Part shown: piece by piece, positions 25,985 to 34,760 of the stretch | How the letters are laid out: each line of letters begins with the position of its first letter | Position numbering within the stretch: position 1 is the stretch's first letter | DNA from: Bacteroides sp. OF04-15BH | GTDB lineage: Bacteria; Bacteroidota; Bacteroidia; Bacteroidales; Bacteroidaceae | Direction of reading: 5' to 3' | Assembly (NCBI RefSeq): GCF_003477995.1 | Contig: NZ_QUEM01000001.1 | Span: 124,001 to 188,000 of the forward strand | DNA length: 64,000 bases | Program-made: the position numbers and the translations under genes | Notes under the pieces: model-generated | What the model was told of the DNA's origin: nothing | Seen by the model: the letters and a program-made list of their open reading frames with translations, nothing else | The model's database searches: none

Positions 25985-26644
25985 ATGTGGTTTGAACAAG
26001 TCAGTACATTAGATTTGATATTGAAAGGTCTGATAATCGGCATCGTTTCGTCGGCGCCGATGGGGCCTGTTGGCGTGTTGTGTATTCAGCGTGTCCTGAA
26101 CAAGGGACGCTGGTATGGGTTTGTGACGGGAGTAGGAGCCGCATTCAGCGATATTATATATGCTCTGGTCACCGGTTTCGGTATGAGTTTTGTGGTTGAG
26201 TTCATCGAGGACAAGACCACCATGTTTTATTTGCAGTTGGCCGGAAGCGTGATGCTTTTTTTCTTTGGCTTATACACATTCCGCACCAACCCCGTGAATT
26301 CCATGCGCCCGCCGTCAAACCGAAAGGGAACCCTGATTCACAACATGGTTACCGGATTTTTGGTAACCTTCTCCAATCCGTTGATCATCTTCCTTTTCGT
26401 GGCCTTGTTTGCCCGCTTTGCCTTTGTCGTGCCCGACCATCTGCTCCAGCAGTCTTTAGGCTATGTGTCGATATTCATCGGGGCTCTGGTCTGGTGGTTT
26501 GCGCTGTCATACGGCATTGCCAAGCTCAAATCGCGTTTTGAGGTGAAGGGCATCTGGATGCTGAACAAGGTGATTGGAACCATAGTCATCATAGCAGCCG
26601 TATTGGGCTTGTTCATCACTTTAACCGGATTATCATTATATTAA
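25985..26644 (+). CDS. LysE/RhtB-family exporter
   Basis: ATG 25985 (MWFEQVST) is chosen over an upstream frame because the first membrane segment begins at once and the near-consensus box GAATTTTG ends at 25977, which leaves only a few bases of leader. The 219-residue protein has about six membrane segments and the LysE motif GIVSSAPMGPVGVLCIQ. This family exports amino acids or other small solutes across the inner membrane. Its stop is immediately followed by the DUF4924 ATG, so it heads the run of genes up to fmt. Confidence 0.88.
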   Translation: MWFEQVSTLDLILKGLIIGIVSSAPMGPVGVLCIQRVLNKGRWYGFVTGVGAAFSDIIYALVTGFGMSFVVEFIEDKTTMFYLQLAGSVMLFFFGLYTFRTNPVNSMRPPSNRKGTLIHNMVTGFLVTFSNPLIIFLFVALFARFAFVVPDHLLQQSLGYVSIFIGALVWWFALSYGIAKLKSRFEVKGIWMLNKVIGTIVIIAAVLGLFITLTGLSLY

Positions 26645-27190
26645 ATGTATATAGCTAGACAACTGAAAGAAAAGAATGTGGCAGAATATCTGCTCTACAT
26701 GTGGCAGGTGGAGGATTTGATCCGCGCCAATCATCTGGATATCGAAGAGCTGAAAACAAACTACATCAGCCGGTTCAATCCCTCTCCCGAACAGGAAAAA
26801 GAGATGGTGGAATGGTACACCAACCTGATTGAAATGATGCGTTCCGAGCAAGTGCAGGAGAAAGGGCACTTGCAGATTAACAAGAACATGATCATCCTGC
26901 TCACCGACCTGCATCTGCAGTTGCTCAATTCACCCAAGTTTCCGTTCTATTCGGCAGCCTATTACAAGGCGTTGCCTTATATCGTGGAAATCCGTGCGCG
27001 CAACAACAACCGCGATCTGCCGGAACTGGAATCCTGCTTTGAGATTCTGTATGGGGTGATGCTGCTGAAGATGCAGAAAAAGGCCGTCAGTGCCGATACC
27101 CAGAAAGCGGTGGCCGACATCAGCAAACTGCTGGGCATGCTTTCTGACTATTATATGCAAGACAAACAAGGTAACTTAAAATTTGACTGA
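26645..27190 (+). CDS. DUF4924 family protein
   Basis: This 181-residue, mostly helical and acidic cytoplasmic protein has no signal or membrane segment. It starts on the base after the lysE stop, so translation is coupled. The sequence (MYIARQLKEKNVAEYLLYMWQ at the start) matches DUF4924, a family confined to Bacteroidetes. No catalytic motif is visible and no function is known. The neighbouring rfbD follows after 8 bases. Confidence 0.8.
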   Translation: MYIARQLKEKNVAEYLLYMWQVEDLIRANHLDIEELKTNYISRFNPSPEQEKEMVEWYTNLIEMMRSEQVQEKGHLQINKNMIILLTDLHLQLLNSPKFPFYSAAYYKALPYIVEIRARNNNRDLPELESCFEILYGVMLLKMQKKAVSADTQKAVADISKLLGMLSDYYMQDKQGNLKFD

Positions 27191-27198
27191 TTATTCCA

Positions 27199-28059
27199 AT
27201 GAAAAATATTCTGGTTACAGGCTGCAACGGTCAGTTGGGCAGCGAACTGCGTGAGCTGACGCAGCAGGATAACGGCGGAATGACTTTTTTCTTTACCGAT
27301 ATCGAACAGCTCGATATTACGGACAAAGAGGCCGTAAACCGCTATGTAAACGAACATGAGATTGACTGCATTGTGAACTGTGCCGCCTTCACCGCTGTGG
27401 ATCTGGCCGAGAGCAAGGCCGATTTCTGCCGTGTATTGAACGAAGAGGCACCGGCTATTCTGGCACGTGCCGTGGCCGGACGTGGAGGAAGCATGATTCA
27501 GATCTCTACGGATTATGTGTTCGACGGAACGGCACATATCCCTTACCGTGAAGAGGATGCCGTCTGCCCCGTATCGGTCTATGGAAAGACCAAACTGGGG
27601 GGAGAGCGCGCCGTGGCCGAGGCTTGTCCGGAATCGGTGATTATCCGCACCGCGTGGCTGTATTCTTCCTACGGCAAGAACTTTGTGAAGACCATGCTGC
27701 GCCTGGGACAGGAGAAACCCGAACTGGGAGTGGTGGCCGATCAGGTGGGCACGCCGACCTATGCACGCGATCTGGCCCGCACCATATTGGTGATTCTGTC
27801 CAAGGGACTGGTGCCGGGAGTATACCACTACAGCAACGAGGGAGCCGCCTCCTGGTATGACTTTACCAAGGCTATCCATCGTTTGGGTGGAGTGACCGGT
27901 TGCCACGTGAAGCCGCTGCACACCGAAGAGTATCCCACTCCGGCAGAACGCCCGCATTACTCCATTCTCGACAAGACGAAAATCAAGGAAACCTACGGGG
28001 TGGAAATCCCATATTGGGAAGACGCACTGGCCGAGTGTATCCAGATATTAGATAAATAA
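27199..28059 (+). CDS. rfbD: dTDP-4-dehydrorhamnose reductase
   Basis: The 286-residue protein is an extended short-chain dehydrogenase/reductase with the NAD(P) motif GCNGQLG at residues 8-14. The catalytic Tyr-Lys pair is in VYGKTKLGGE near residue 130, and the substrate strand reads STDYVFDG. It makes dTDP-L-rhamnose, the last step for rhamnose in surface glycans. The other rml genes are not here, so it works with genes elsewhere. It lies in the lysE-prfC run with an intergenic gap of 19 bases to prfC. Confidence 0.93.
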   Translation: MKNILVTGCNGQLGSELRELTQQDNGGMTFFFTDIEQLDITDKEAVNRYVNEHEIDCIVNCAAFTAVDLAESKADFCRVLNEEAPAILARAVAGRGGSMIQISTDYVFDGTAHIPYREEDAVCPVSVYGKTKLGGERAVAEACPESVIIRTAWLYSSYGKNFVKTMLRLGQEKPELGVVADQVGTPTYARDLARTILVILSKGLVPGVYHYSNEGAASWYDFTKAIHRLGGVTGCHVKPLHTEEYPTPAERPHYSILDKTKIKETYGVEIPYWEDALAECIQILDK

Positions 28060-28078
28060 AAAGCAACTTCCATAAATC

Positions 28079-29647
28079 ATGATGAACGAAATAGAAAGAA
28101 GAAGAACTTTTGCAATCATTGCGCATCCGGATGCCGGAAAGACATCGCTTACCGAAAAACTGCTGCTCTTCGGAGGACAGATTCAGGTGGCCGGTGCCGT
28201 TAAGTCCAATAAAATCAAGAAAACTGCCACTTCCGACTGGATGGACATCGAAAAGCAACGTGGTATTTCGGTGACCACTTCGGTGATGGAGTTTGATTAT
28301 AACGACTATAAGATCAACATTCTGGATACTCCGGGTCACCAGGACTTTGCCGAAGACACCTATCGTACGCTTACGGCTGTAGACAGCGTAATCATCGTGG
28401 TGGACGGTGCCAAGGGTGTGGAGACACAGACCCGCAAGCTCATGGAGGTGTGCCGCATGCGCAACACCCCGGTGATCATCTTCGTCAACAAGATGGACCG
28501 CGAGGGTAAGGACCCGTTTGATTTGCTCGATGAACTGGAAGCTGAGTTGAAAATTCAGGTACGCCCGCTGAGCTGGCCCATCAATCAGGGACAGCGTTTC
28601 AAGGGTGTCTATAATATCTATGAGCAGAATCTGAACCTGTTCACTCCCGACAAGCAGAAGGTGACCGAGAAAGTGGAGGTAGACATCAACAGCAGTCAGC
28701 TGGAGGAACACGTGGGTACGGCCGATGCCGAGAAATTGCGTATGGATCTGGAGCTGATAGACGGAGTATATCCCGAGTTCGACGTGCAGGAATATCTGGA
28801 CGGAAAGACCGCTCCGGTGTTCTTCGGTTCGGCACTGAACAACTTCGGTGTGAAGGAGTTGCTGGACTGCTTCGTGCAGATTGCGCCAAGCCCCCGTCCA
28901 ACCAAGGCCGAGGAGCGCATGGTGATGCCCGAGGAGCCGAAGTTCAGCGGCTTTATCTTCAAGATTACCGCCAATATCGACCCGAACCACCGTTCTTGTA
29001 TCGCTTTCTGTAAGGTGTGCTCCGGTAAGTTCGTCCGCAATGCTCCTTATCTGCATGTGCGCCAGGGAAAGACCCTGCGTTTCTCGTCGCCCACACAGTT
29101 CATGGCGCAGAAGAAGAGCACGATTGAAGAAGCCTATCCGGGCGACATCATCGGTCTGCCGGACAACGGTACCTTCAAAATCGGTGATACACTGACCGAA
29201 GGCGAGGTGATGCATTTCAGAGGATTGCCCAGCTTCTCTCCGGAAATGTTCAAATACATTGAGAACGCCGATCCGATGAAGACCAAGCAGCTGAACAAGG
29301 GTATTGAGCAGCTGATGGACGAGGGTGTGGCCCAGCTCTTTGTGAACCAGTTCAACGGCCGCAAGATTATCGGTACGGTGGGACAGCTGCAGTTCGAAGT
29401 GATCCAGTATCGTCTGGAGAACGAATACAATGCCAAGTGCCGCTGGGAGCCGGTGAGCCTGTATAAGGCCTGCTGGATTGAGAGCGACGACCCGCAGCAG
29501 CTGGAGGCTTTCAAGAAAAGAAAATACCAGTATATGGCCAAAGACCGCGAGGGACGCGACGTGTTCCTGGCCGACAGCGGTTATGTGCTTCAGATGGCTC
29601 AGGCCGATTTTGAGCACATCAAATTCCATTTTACCAGTGAATTCTAA
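28079..29647 (+). CDS. prfC: peptide chain release factor 3
   Basis: The protein has 522 residues; ATG 28079 or 28082. The GTPase domain has the P-loop [15 protein letters not shown], switch region [20 protein letters not shown] and NKMD, all intact. Domain II and an RF3-type C-terminal domain follow. RF3 uses GTP to remove RF1/RF2 from ribosomes after termination. Unlike the EF-G paralog at 40072 in this window, its catalytic His in DTPGH is present. Confidence 0.97.
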   Translation: MMNEIERRRTFAIIAHPDAGKTSLTEKLLLFGGQIQVAGAVKSNKIKKTATSDWMDIEKQRGISVTTSVMEFDYNDYKINILDTPGHQDFAEDTYRTLTAVDSVIIVVDGAKGVETQTRKLMEVCRMRNTPVIIFVNKMDREGKDPFDLLDELEAELKIQVRPLSWPINQGQRFKGVYNIYEQNLNLFTPDKQKVTEKVEVDINSSQLEEHVGTADAEKLRMDLELIDGVYPEFDVQEYLDGKTAPVFFGSALNNFGVKELLDCFVQIAPSPRPTKAEERMVMPEEPKFSGFIFKITANIDPNHRSCIAFCKVCSGKFVRNAPYLHVRQGKTLRFSSPTQFMAQKKSTIEEAYPGDIIGLPDNGTFKIGDTLTEGEVMHFRGLPSFSPEMFKYIENADPMKTKQLNKGIEQLMDEGVAQLFVNQFNGRKIIGTVGQLQFEVIQYRLENEYNAKCRWEPVSLYKACWIESDDPQQLEAFKKRKYQYMAKDREGRDVFLADSGYVLQMAQADFEHIKFHFTSEF

Positions 29648-29662
29648 AAAACAACAAGTGGC

Positions 29663-30232
29663 ATGACACTAGATGAAGATGTAAAGAAAGCCGTGGAAGT
29701 GATGCGGCAGGGTGGGGTGATCCTTTATCCCACCGACACGATATGGGGCATCGGTTGCGATGCCACAAACGAAGAGGCGGTGCGCCGGGTGTTCGAAATT
29801 AAGAAACGTGCCGACAGCAAGGCACTGATCTGCCTGGTAGACTCGCCCGACCGCGTGCAGCGTTATGTGCGCGAAGTGCCTGCCGTGGCCTGGGATCTCA
29901 TGGAACTGACAGACACTCCGCTGACCATCATTTTCGACGGAGCCAAGAATCTGGCACCGAATCTGCTGGCCGAGGACGGCAGTGTGGGCATCCGGGTAAC
30001 CCGCGAAGAGGTGAGCAACCGCCTGTGCTACCGTTTCCAGAAGCCGATCGTATCCACATCGGCCAATGTCAGCGGTGAGCCTTCGGCAGCCTGCTTTGCC
30101 GAGATTTCCGAAGAAATCCTCGGGGCGGTGGATTATGTCATGGAGTCACGCCGCAAAGACACCCGCAAGTGCCATTCAAGCAGCATCATCAAGCTGGGTG
30201 TCGGTGGAGAAATTCAGATCATACGTAAGTAA
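29663..30232 (+). CDS. L-threonylcarbamoyladenylate synthase (Sua5/YrdC/YciO)
   Basis: The 189-residue protein has the YrdC fold: GGVILYPTDTIWGIGCDATN near residues 16-36, KKRADSKALICLV near 50-60 and STSANVSGEPS near 130. TsaC-type enzymes form threonylcarbamoyl-AMP for the t6A37 modification of tRNAs that read ANN codons. The final REXXR-type strand and the lack of a Sua5 C-terminal domain fit the short TsaC/YciO class. mtaB at 47824 uses the t6A product, so two steps of one tRNA modification pathway lie in the window. Confidence 0.9.
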   Translation: MTLDEDVKKAVEVMRQGGVILYPTDTIWGIGCDATNEEAVRRVFEIKKRADSKALICLVDSPDRVQRYVREVPAVAWDLMELTDTPLTIIFDGAKNLAPNLLAEDGSVGIRVTREEVSNRLCYRFQKPIVSTSANVSGEPSAACFAEISEEILGAVDYVMESRRKDTRKCHSSSIIKLGVGGEIQIIRK

Positions 30233-30247
30233 TCGAAGGAGGGCATT

Positions 30248-32047
30248 ATGAAAGCAGAACAGACAGAACTGACCATCTTCGAGCGTTTGCTCCTGTGGCG
30301 AAGAAAACATTTCAGTGAGCGCACCTTTATCTTGATGCTCAGCTTTATGGTAGGTATTCTGACAGCCTGCGCTGCCCTGATCCTGAAAGAACTGATTCAT
30401 AAAATCCAGTTTTTCCTGACCAATCAGTTTGATGCGACAGGTTCGAACTGGCTGTACTTGGTGTATCCGGTAATCGGAATCTTTCTTACCGGCCTTTTTG
30501 TGCGTTATGTGGTGAAGGACGATATCAGTCACGGTGTGACCAAAATCCTTTTTGCCATTGCCCAGAAGCAGAGTAAGATAAAGGGACACAACACCTGGTC
30601 GAGCGTGTTGGCCAGTGCCATCACCATTGGTTTCGGAGGATCGGTAGGAGCCGAGGCGCCGATTGTGCTTACCGGTTCGGCCATCGGATCGAATCTGGGA
30701 AACATATTCCGCATGAACAGCAAGACACTGATGCTGCTGGTGGGCTGTGGAGCCGCCGGAGCCGTGTCGGGAATCTTTAAGGCACCGATTGCCGGACTGG
30801 TGTTTACCCTGGAGGTTCTGATGATCGACCTGACGATGGCTTCGCTGCTGCCTTTGCTGATTTCCTGTGTGACTGCTGCCGGACTGACGTTTGCCGTGTC
30901 CGGAACGGGTACGGTTTTTGAATTCCACATGCAGGACGCCTTCCGGGTGGACCGTATTCCGGCATACATTCTTTTGGGTATTTTCTGTGGTCTGGTTTCG
31001 CTTTATTTTACCAGAACCATGAACTCTCTGGAAGATATATTCCGCAAATACAGCAATCCATACATGAAACTGCTGATTGGCGGTTCCATCTTGAGCATCC
31101 TGATTTATCTGCTTCCTTCGCTTTATGGCGAGGGATATGAACTGATCGCCTTGCTGATGAACGGTAACGGCCCTGAGGACTGGAACAGTGCGATGGAGAA
31201 TTCTCTGTTTTATGGTCATGGGGATTTGCTCCTGCTTTATCTGGCACTGGTTCTTCTGTTCAAGGTGTTTGCTTCGACAGCGACCAACGGTGGAGGCGGT
31301 TGTGGAGGTATCTTTGCGCCAAGCCTTTTCCTGGGATGTATTTCCGGCTTCATCTTTTCACGCGTTTGGAATATCAATTCGCTGATGAGTGTCTATGTGC
31401 CCGAGAAGAACTTTGCCATGCTGGGCATGTGCGGTCTGATGAGCGGAGTGATGCATGCACCGCTCACGGGTATCTTCCTGATTGCCGAGCTGACGGGAGG
31501 CTATCAGTTGTTCATGCCGTTGATGATTGTGTCGGTTTGTTCTTATCTCACCATCATTGCATTCGAGCCGCACAGTATCTATTCCATGCGACTGGCCAAG
31601 AAAGGACAGCTGCTCACCCATCATAAAGACCGTGCCATTCTCACCCTGATGAGTCTGGACACCGTGATCGACAAATATGATGAATATCTGAATCCGCAGA
31701 TGAATTTGGGAGAACTGGTGCGCATTATCTCTTCCTCAAAAAGAGATGTCTTCCCGGTGGTGGACAAGAGTAATGTGCTCATCGGCATCATCTATCTGGA
31801 CGATGTGCGTCACATCATGTTCCGGCAGGAACTGTATCACCGTTTTACGGTGGGCGAACTGATGAAGGAATATCCTGCCCGGTTGAGCATCAACGACTCA
31901 ATGGATGTGGTGGTGGCTACCTTCGACAAGACGAATGCCTGGACCCTTCCGGTGGTGGACGATGATGGCGTGTTTGTCGGATTTATCCGGAAATCAAAGG
32001 TGTTTACGAACTACAGACAGTTGCTGGCCGACTTGTCTGATGATTAA
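30248..32047 (+). CDS. ClC-family chloride channel/antiporter with CBS pair
   Basis: The protein has 599 residues. About ten to twelve membrane segments form the ClC core, with the selectivity and gating motifs GGSVGAEAPIV (gating Glu near residue 139) and GGGCGGIFAPSLF near residue 352. Two CBS domains occupy about 455-599 and probably bind adenine nucleotides. ClC proteins move chloride, nitrate or fluoride. The position of the gating Glu suggests a coupled antiporter, but this is not certain. It is 15 bases after the tsaC-like gene and 15 before fmt. Confidence 0.92.
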   Translation: MKAEQTELTIFERLLLWRRKHFSERTFILMLSFMVGILTACAALILKELIHKIQFFLTNQFDATGSNWLYLVYPVIGIFLTGLFVRYVVKDDISHGVTKILFAIAQKQSKIKGHNTWSSVLASAITIGFGGSVGAEAPIVLTGSAIGSNLGNIFRMNSKTLMLLVGCGAAGAVSGIFKAPIAGLVFTLEVLMIDLTMASLLPLLISCVTAAGLTFAVSGTGTVFEFHMQDAFRVDRIPAYILLGIFCGLVSLYFTRTMNSLEDIFRKYSNPYMKLLIGGSILSILIYLLPSLYGEGYELIALLMNGNGPEDWNSAMENSLFYGHGDLLLLYLALVLLFKVFASTATNGGGGCGGIFAPSLFLGCISGFIFSRVWNINSLMSVYVPEKNFAMLGMCGLMSGVMHAPLTGIFLIAELTGGYQLFMPLMIVSVCSYLTIIAFEPHSIYSMRLAKKGQLLTHHKDRAILTLMSLDTVIDKYDEYLNPQMNLGELVRIISSSKRDVFPVVDKSNVLIGIIYLDDVRHIMFRQELYHRFTVGELMKEYPARLSINDSMDVVVATFDKTNAWTLPVVDDDGVFVGFIRKSKVFTNYRQLLADLSDD

Positions 32048-32062
32048 TAGGAACAAGTAATT

Positions 32063-33040
32063 ATGGAAAAGAAAGACTTGAGAATCGTATATATGGGCAC
32101 ACCGGACTTTGCGGTGGAAAGCCTGAAACGCCTTGTGGAAGGCGGATATAATGTGGTGGGTGTCATTACGATGCCTGACAAGCCTATGGGACGCCATCAG
32201 GAAACGCTTCAGCCCAGTGCGGTAAAGAAGTATGCCGTGGAGCAGGGATTGCGTATCCTTCAGCCGGTAAGCTTGAAAGACCCGGAATTCATTGAAGAGC
32301 TGCGCTCGCTTCAGGCCGACTTGCAGATTGTCGTGGCATTCCGTATGCTGCCTGAGGTGGTGTGGAACATGCCGCCGATGGGTACCTTCAATCTGCATGC
32401 TTCTCTGTTGCCGCAGTATCGCGGTGCCGCTCCGATTAACTGGGCCGTCATCAACGGAGAGAAGGAAACCGGTATCACCACTTTCTTCCTGAAGCATGAA
32501 ATTGATACCGGCGCCGTAATCCAGCAGGTGCGCATTCCTATTCTGGAAACCGATAATGTGGGCGATGTGCACGATAAACTGATGATGCTCGGCGGACAGC
32601 TCGTGACCGATACCGTGGATCGTATCCTGGAAGGTACGGTGAAAGCGATTCCACAGGAAGAGATGGCACCCGGCACGGAACTGAAACCGGCTCCGAAGAT
32701 ATTCAAGGAAACCTGTCGCATCGACTGGGAGCACAAGAATCTGGAGCAGCTTTATAACTTTGTGCGCGGATTGTCACCGTATCCGGCAGCATGGACCGAA
32801 CTGTTGCGCGCCGAAGGAGAAAAGCCGGTGGTGATGAAAATCTATCAGACAGCCAAGGAACCGGCTGCGCATACATTGAAAACCGGAGCCGTATGTACCG
32901 ACGGCAAGTCTTATCTGAAGATTGCCGTGGACGGTGGTTTCCTGGTGCTTCAGGAAATTCAGATGGCCGGAAAGAAACGTATGCCGGTGACCGATTTCCT
33001 GAGAGGTGCCCGAATCGACGAAAATTATTTTGTGGTTTAA
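32063..33040 (+). CDS. fmt: methionyl-tRNA formyltransferase
   Basis: The 325 residues are the usual length. The N-terminal formyl-THF domain has the motifs VYMGTPDFAV and FNLHASLLPQYRGAAPINWA, holding the catalytic Asn-His-Asp set. A C-terminal OB-like domain binds the initiator tRNA. It formylates Met-tRNA for translation initiation. It closes the compact gene run and is followed by a hairpin terminator. Confidence 0.97.
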   Translation: MEKKDLRIVYMGTPDFAVESLKRLVEGGYNVVGVITMPDKPMGRHQETLQPSAVKKYAVEQGLRILQPVSLKDPEFIEELRSLQADLQIVVAFRMLPEVVWNMPPMGTFNLHASLLPQYRGAAPINWAVINGEKETGITTFFLKHEIDTGAVIQQVRIPILETDNVGDVHDKLMMLGGQLVTDTVDRILEGTVKAIPQEEMAPGTELKPAPKIFKETCRIDWEHKNLEQLYNFVRGLSPYPAAWTELLRAEGEKPVVMKIYQTAKEPAAHTLKTGAVCTDGKSYLKIAVDGGFLVLQEIQMAGKKRMPVTDFLRGARIDENYFVV

Positions 33041-33061
33041 TACCCGAATCCTGAAAATGTT

Positions 33062-33099
33062 AAAATGCAACTTTATCCTCGCATAAAGTTGCATTTTAT
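33062..33099 (+). terminator. terminator after fmt
   Basis: A perfect stem TAAAATGCAACTTTAT with its complement has a 6-base loop and ends in a short T-run. Confidence 0.75.
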
Positions 33100-33201
33100 G
33101 TATAAATTCATTTATTTTGCCCCTCGAAGCAAAATAATTATAAACTTTAAAAACTTATTGCCTATAGAGAGAACATTACTTTAATTTTAAATGACATAGT
33201 A

Positions 33202-33801
33202 ATGAGACAATTTTCAGGTTCTGCCGACGATGAGTTGGTAAGGGCGTATATTGAAGGCAATAACGAAGCCTTTGATGTCTTGTTGGAGAGATATCAGGGC
33301 AAACTCTTTTCCTATATTTATTTTCTGGTACGCGACGAAGAGCAGGCAAACGACATTTTTCAGGAAACGTTTGTCAAGGCTATTGTCATGATGCAGCAGA
33401 AACGCTATGTGTTCAGCGGCAAGTTCTCGTCGTGGATTATGCGAATTGCCCATAATTATATTGTGGACTTGTTCCGTCAGGACAAGAAAGAATGTGTTTC
33501 GCTGCTGGAACCCACCGAGCAGAACCGTATTTATAACGGCAATCTTGAGGAAGACAACATGGAGACTGCCCTGATTTTTGAGCAGACGCAGGCAGAGGTG
33601 CGCCAGATGGTGGAGCGCCTTCCGCAAAACCAGCGCGAAATTGTCTACATGCGTTTCTATCAGGAAATGTCGTTTCGGGAGATTGCTGATATTCTGGATA
33701 TCAGCATTAACACGGCTTTAGGGCGTATGCGCTATGCTCTGATCAATCTGCGGAAGATGCATGCCGGGAAACGCACGGTTGCCGCTGCCCCTGTTCATTG
33801 A
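33202..33801 (+). CDS. ECF-type RNA polymerase sigma factor
   Basis: The protein has 199 residues. Region 2 spans about 8-80 (DELVRAYIEGNNEAFDVLLERY and QANDIFQETFVKAI), and region 4 spans about 130-185 (LPQNQREIVYMRFYQEMSFREIADIL). The FecI-like layout binds core RNA polymerase and redirects it to alternative promoters. No FecR anti-sigma or TonB receptor gene follows, so it is not a typical polysaccharide or iron cassette. A 49-residue ORF lies 77 bases downstream. The Bacteroidetes-type regulon cannot be inferred from here. Confidence 0.93.
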   Translation: MRQFSGSADDELVRAYIEGNNEAFDVLLERYQGKLFSYIYFLVRDEEQANDIFQETFVKAIVMMQQKRYVFSGKFSSWIMRIAHNYIVDLFRQDKKECVSLLEPTEQNRIYNGNLEEDNMETALIFEQTQAEVRQMVERLPQNQREIVYMRFYQEMSFREIADILDISINTALGRMRYALINLRKMHAGKRTVAAAPVH

Positions 33802-33878
33802 AAATATAAAGAAAGCAAAAAACGGCAGGAGCATATAATAATTCATTCGGGTAGCACGTTATTAGGTCAGGAAAATGA

Positions 33879-34028
33879 ATGAAAAACTTGATGCCTATGG
33901 ATTATTTTACTGAAGATGAAAAGGTGGCTCCCAAAGATTCTACAATTGCTTTTTTGAAGAAGTTTGCACGGAACTACAGGGCTGTGGAGGTGAAAGAGGA
34001 TGAGTTTCTGGAGTTTTTATTGAGTTAA
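33879..34028 (+). CDS. small conserved-looking protein downstream of the ECF sigma gene
   Basis: This 49-residue ORF starts MKNLMPMDYFTEDEK and ends with TAA at 34026; an internal ATG at 33891 is possible. It is acidic with a short basic patch (FLKKFARNYR) and codon use like its neighbours. I recall similar short proteins of this pattern in other Bacteroides genomes, but cannot confirm it without a search. Its place after an orphan ECF sigma gene suggests a small partner or regulator, which is inference. Confidence 0.5.
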   Translation: MKNLMPMDYFTEDEKVAPKDSTIAFLKKFARNYRAVEVKEDEFLEFLLS

Positions 34029-34085
34029 TGAACTCTTTTTGTGCTTTTTCCTGCGCTGAACAGAATGGAATCTCCGGATTTTCAC

Positions 34086-34093
34086 TAACTTTG
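34086..34093 (+). promoter_or_regulatory. -7 box for rpe-comEC
   Basis: TAACTTTG predicts a start near 34097 and a leader of about 10 bases. Confidence 0.65.
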
Positions 34094-34106
34094 TAAATAA
34101 AAACCT

Positions 34107-34757
34107 ATGAGTACAATCGTTTCCCCTTCATTGCTGTCGGCTAATTTCGGAGATCTGAAATCCGATCTGGCAATGATTAATCAGAGTAAGTGTGAGTGGT
34201 TGCATATTGATGTGATGGACGGAGTATTCGTGCCGAATATCTCTTTCGGTTTTCCGGTGCTGAAATATGTAGCCGAGTTGTGTGAAAAGAAATTGGATGT
34301 GCATCTGATGATTGTGCAGCCCGAGAAGTTCATTCAGGAGGTCAAGGCGCTGGGAGCGTATACCATGAATGTGCATTTCGAAGCGTGTCCGCATCTGCAC
34401 CGTGTGGTACAGCAGATCAAGGAAGCAGGAATGAAGGCTGGCGTGACGCTGAATCCTGCTACTCCGGTCAGCATGCTGACTGATATTATCGGCGATCTGG
34501 ATCTGGTGATGCTGATGTCCGTAAATCCGGGTTTCGGTGGACAGAAGTTCATTCCGCATACTCTGGAGAAAGTGAAGGAACTGCGTGCGCTGATTGAACG
34601 TACCGGATCAAAGGCACTGATTGAGGTAGACGGTGGCGTGAACCGTGAGACCGGAAAACAGTTGGTAGAGGCCGGTGTGGATGTGCTAGTTGCCGGAAAT
34701 GCGGTTTTCAAGGCCGAGCAGCCTCTGGAAGAAATTGAATTCTTGAATAATCTATAA
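34107..34757 (+). CDS. rpe: ribulose-phosphate 3-epimerase
   Basis: The 216-residue TIM barrel has the family motifs SLLSANFGDL, HIDVMDGVFVPNISFG, HLMIVQPE, MSVNPGFGGQ and EVDGGVN, including the metal-binding His and Asp residues. It interconverts ribulose 5-phosphate and xylulose 5-phosphate in the pentose phosphate pathway. The comEC frame opens 3 bases after its stop. Confidence 0.97.
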   Translation: MSTIVSPSLLSANFGDLKSDLAMINQSKCEWLHIDVMDGVFVPNISFGFPVLKYVAELCEKKLDVHLMIVQPEKFIQEVKALGAYTMNVHFEACPHLHRVVQQIKEAGMKAGVTLNPATPVSMLTDIIGDLDLVMLMSVNPGFGGQKFIPHTLEKVKELRALIERTGSKALIEVDGGVNRETGKQLVEAGVDVLVAGNAVFKAEQPLEEIEFLNNL

Positions 34758-34760
34758 GCA

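Noticed and set aside
27983..29629. A 548-codon open frame antisense to prfC
   Set aside because: It is a shadow of prfC, which has every RF3 motif.
33100..33125. A promoter box for the ECF sigma gene (TATTTTG)
   Set aside because: It lacks one base of the TAnnTTTG pattern, so it was not annotated.
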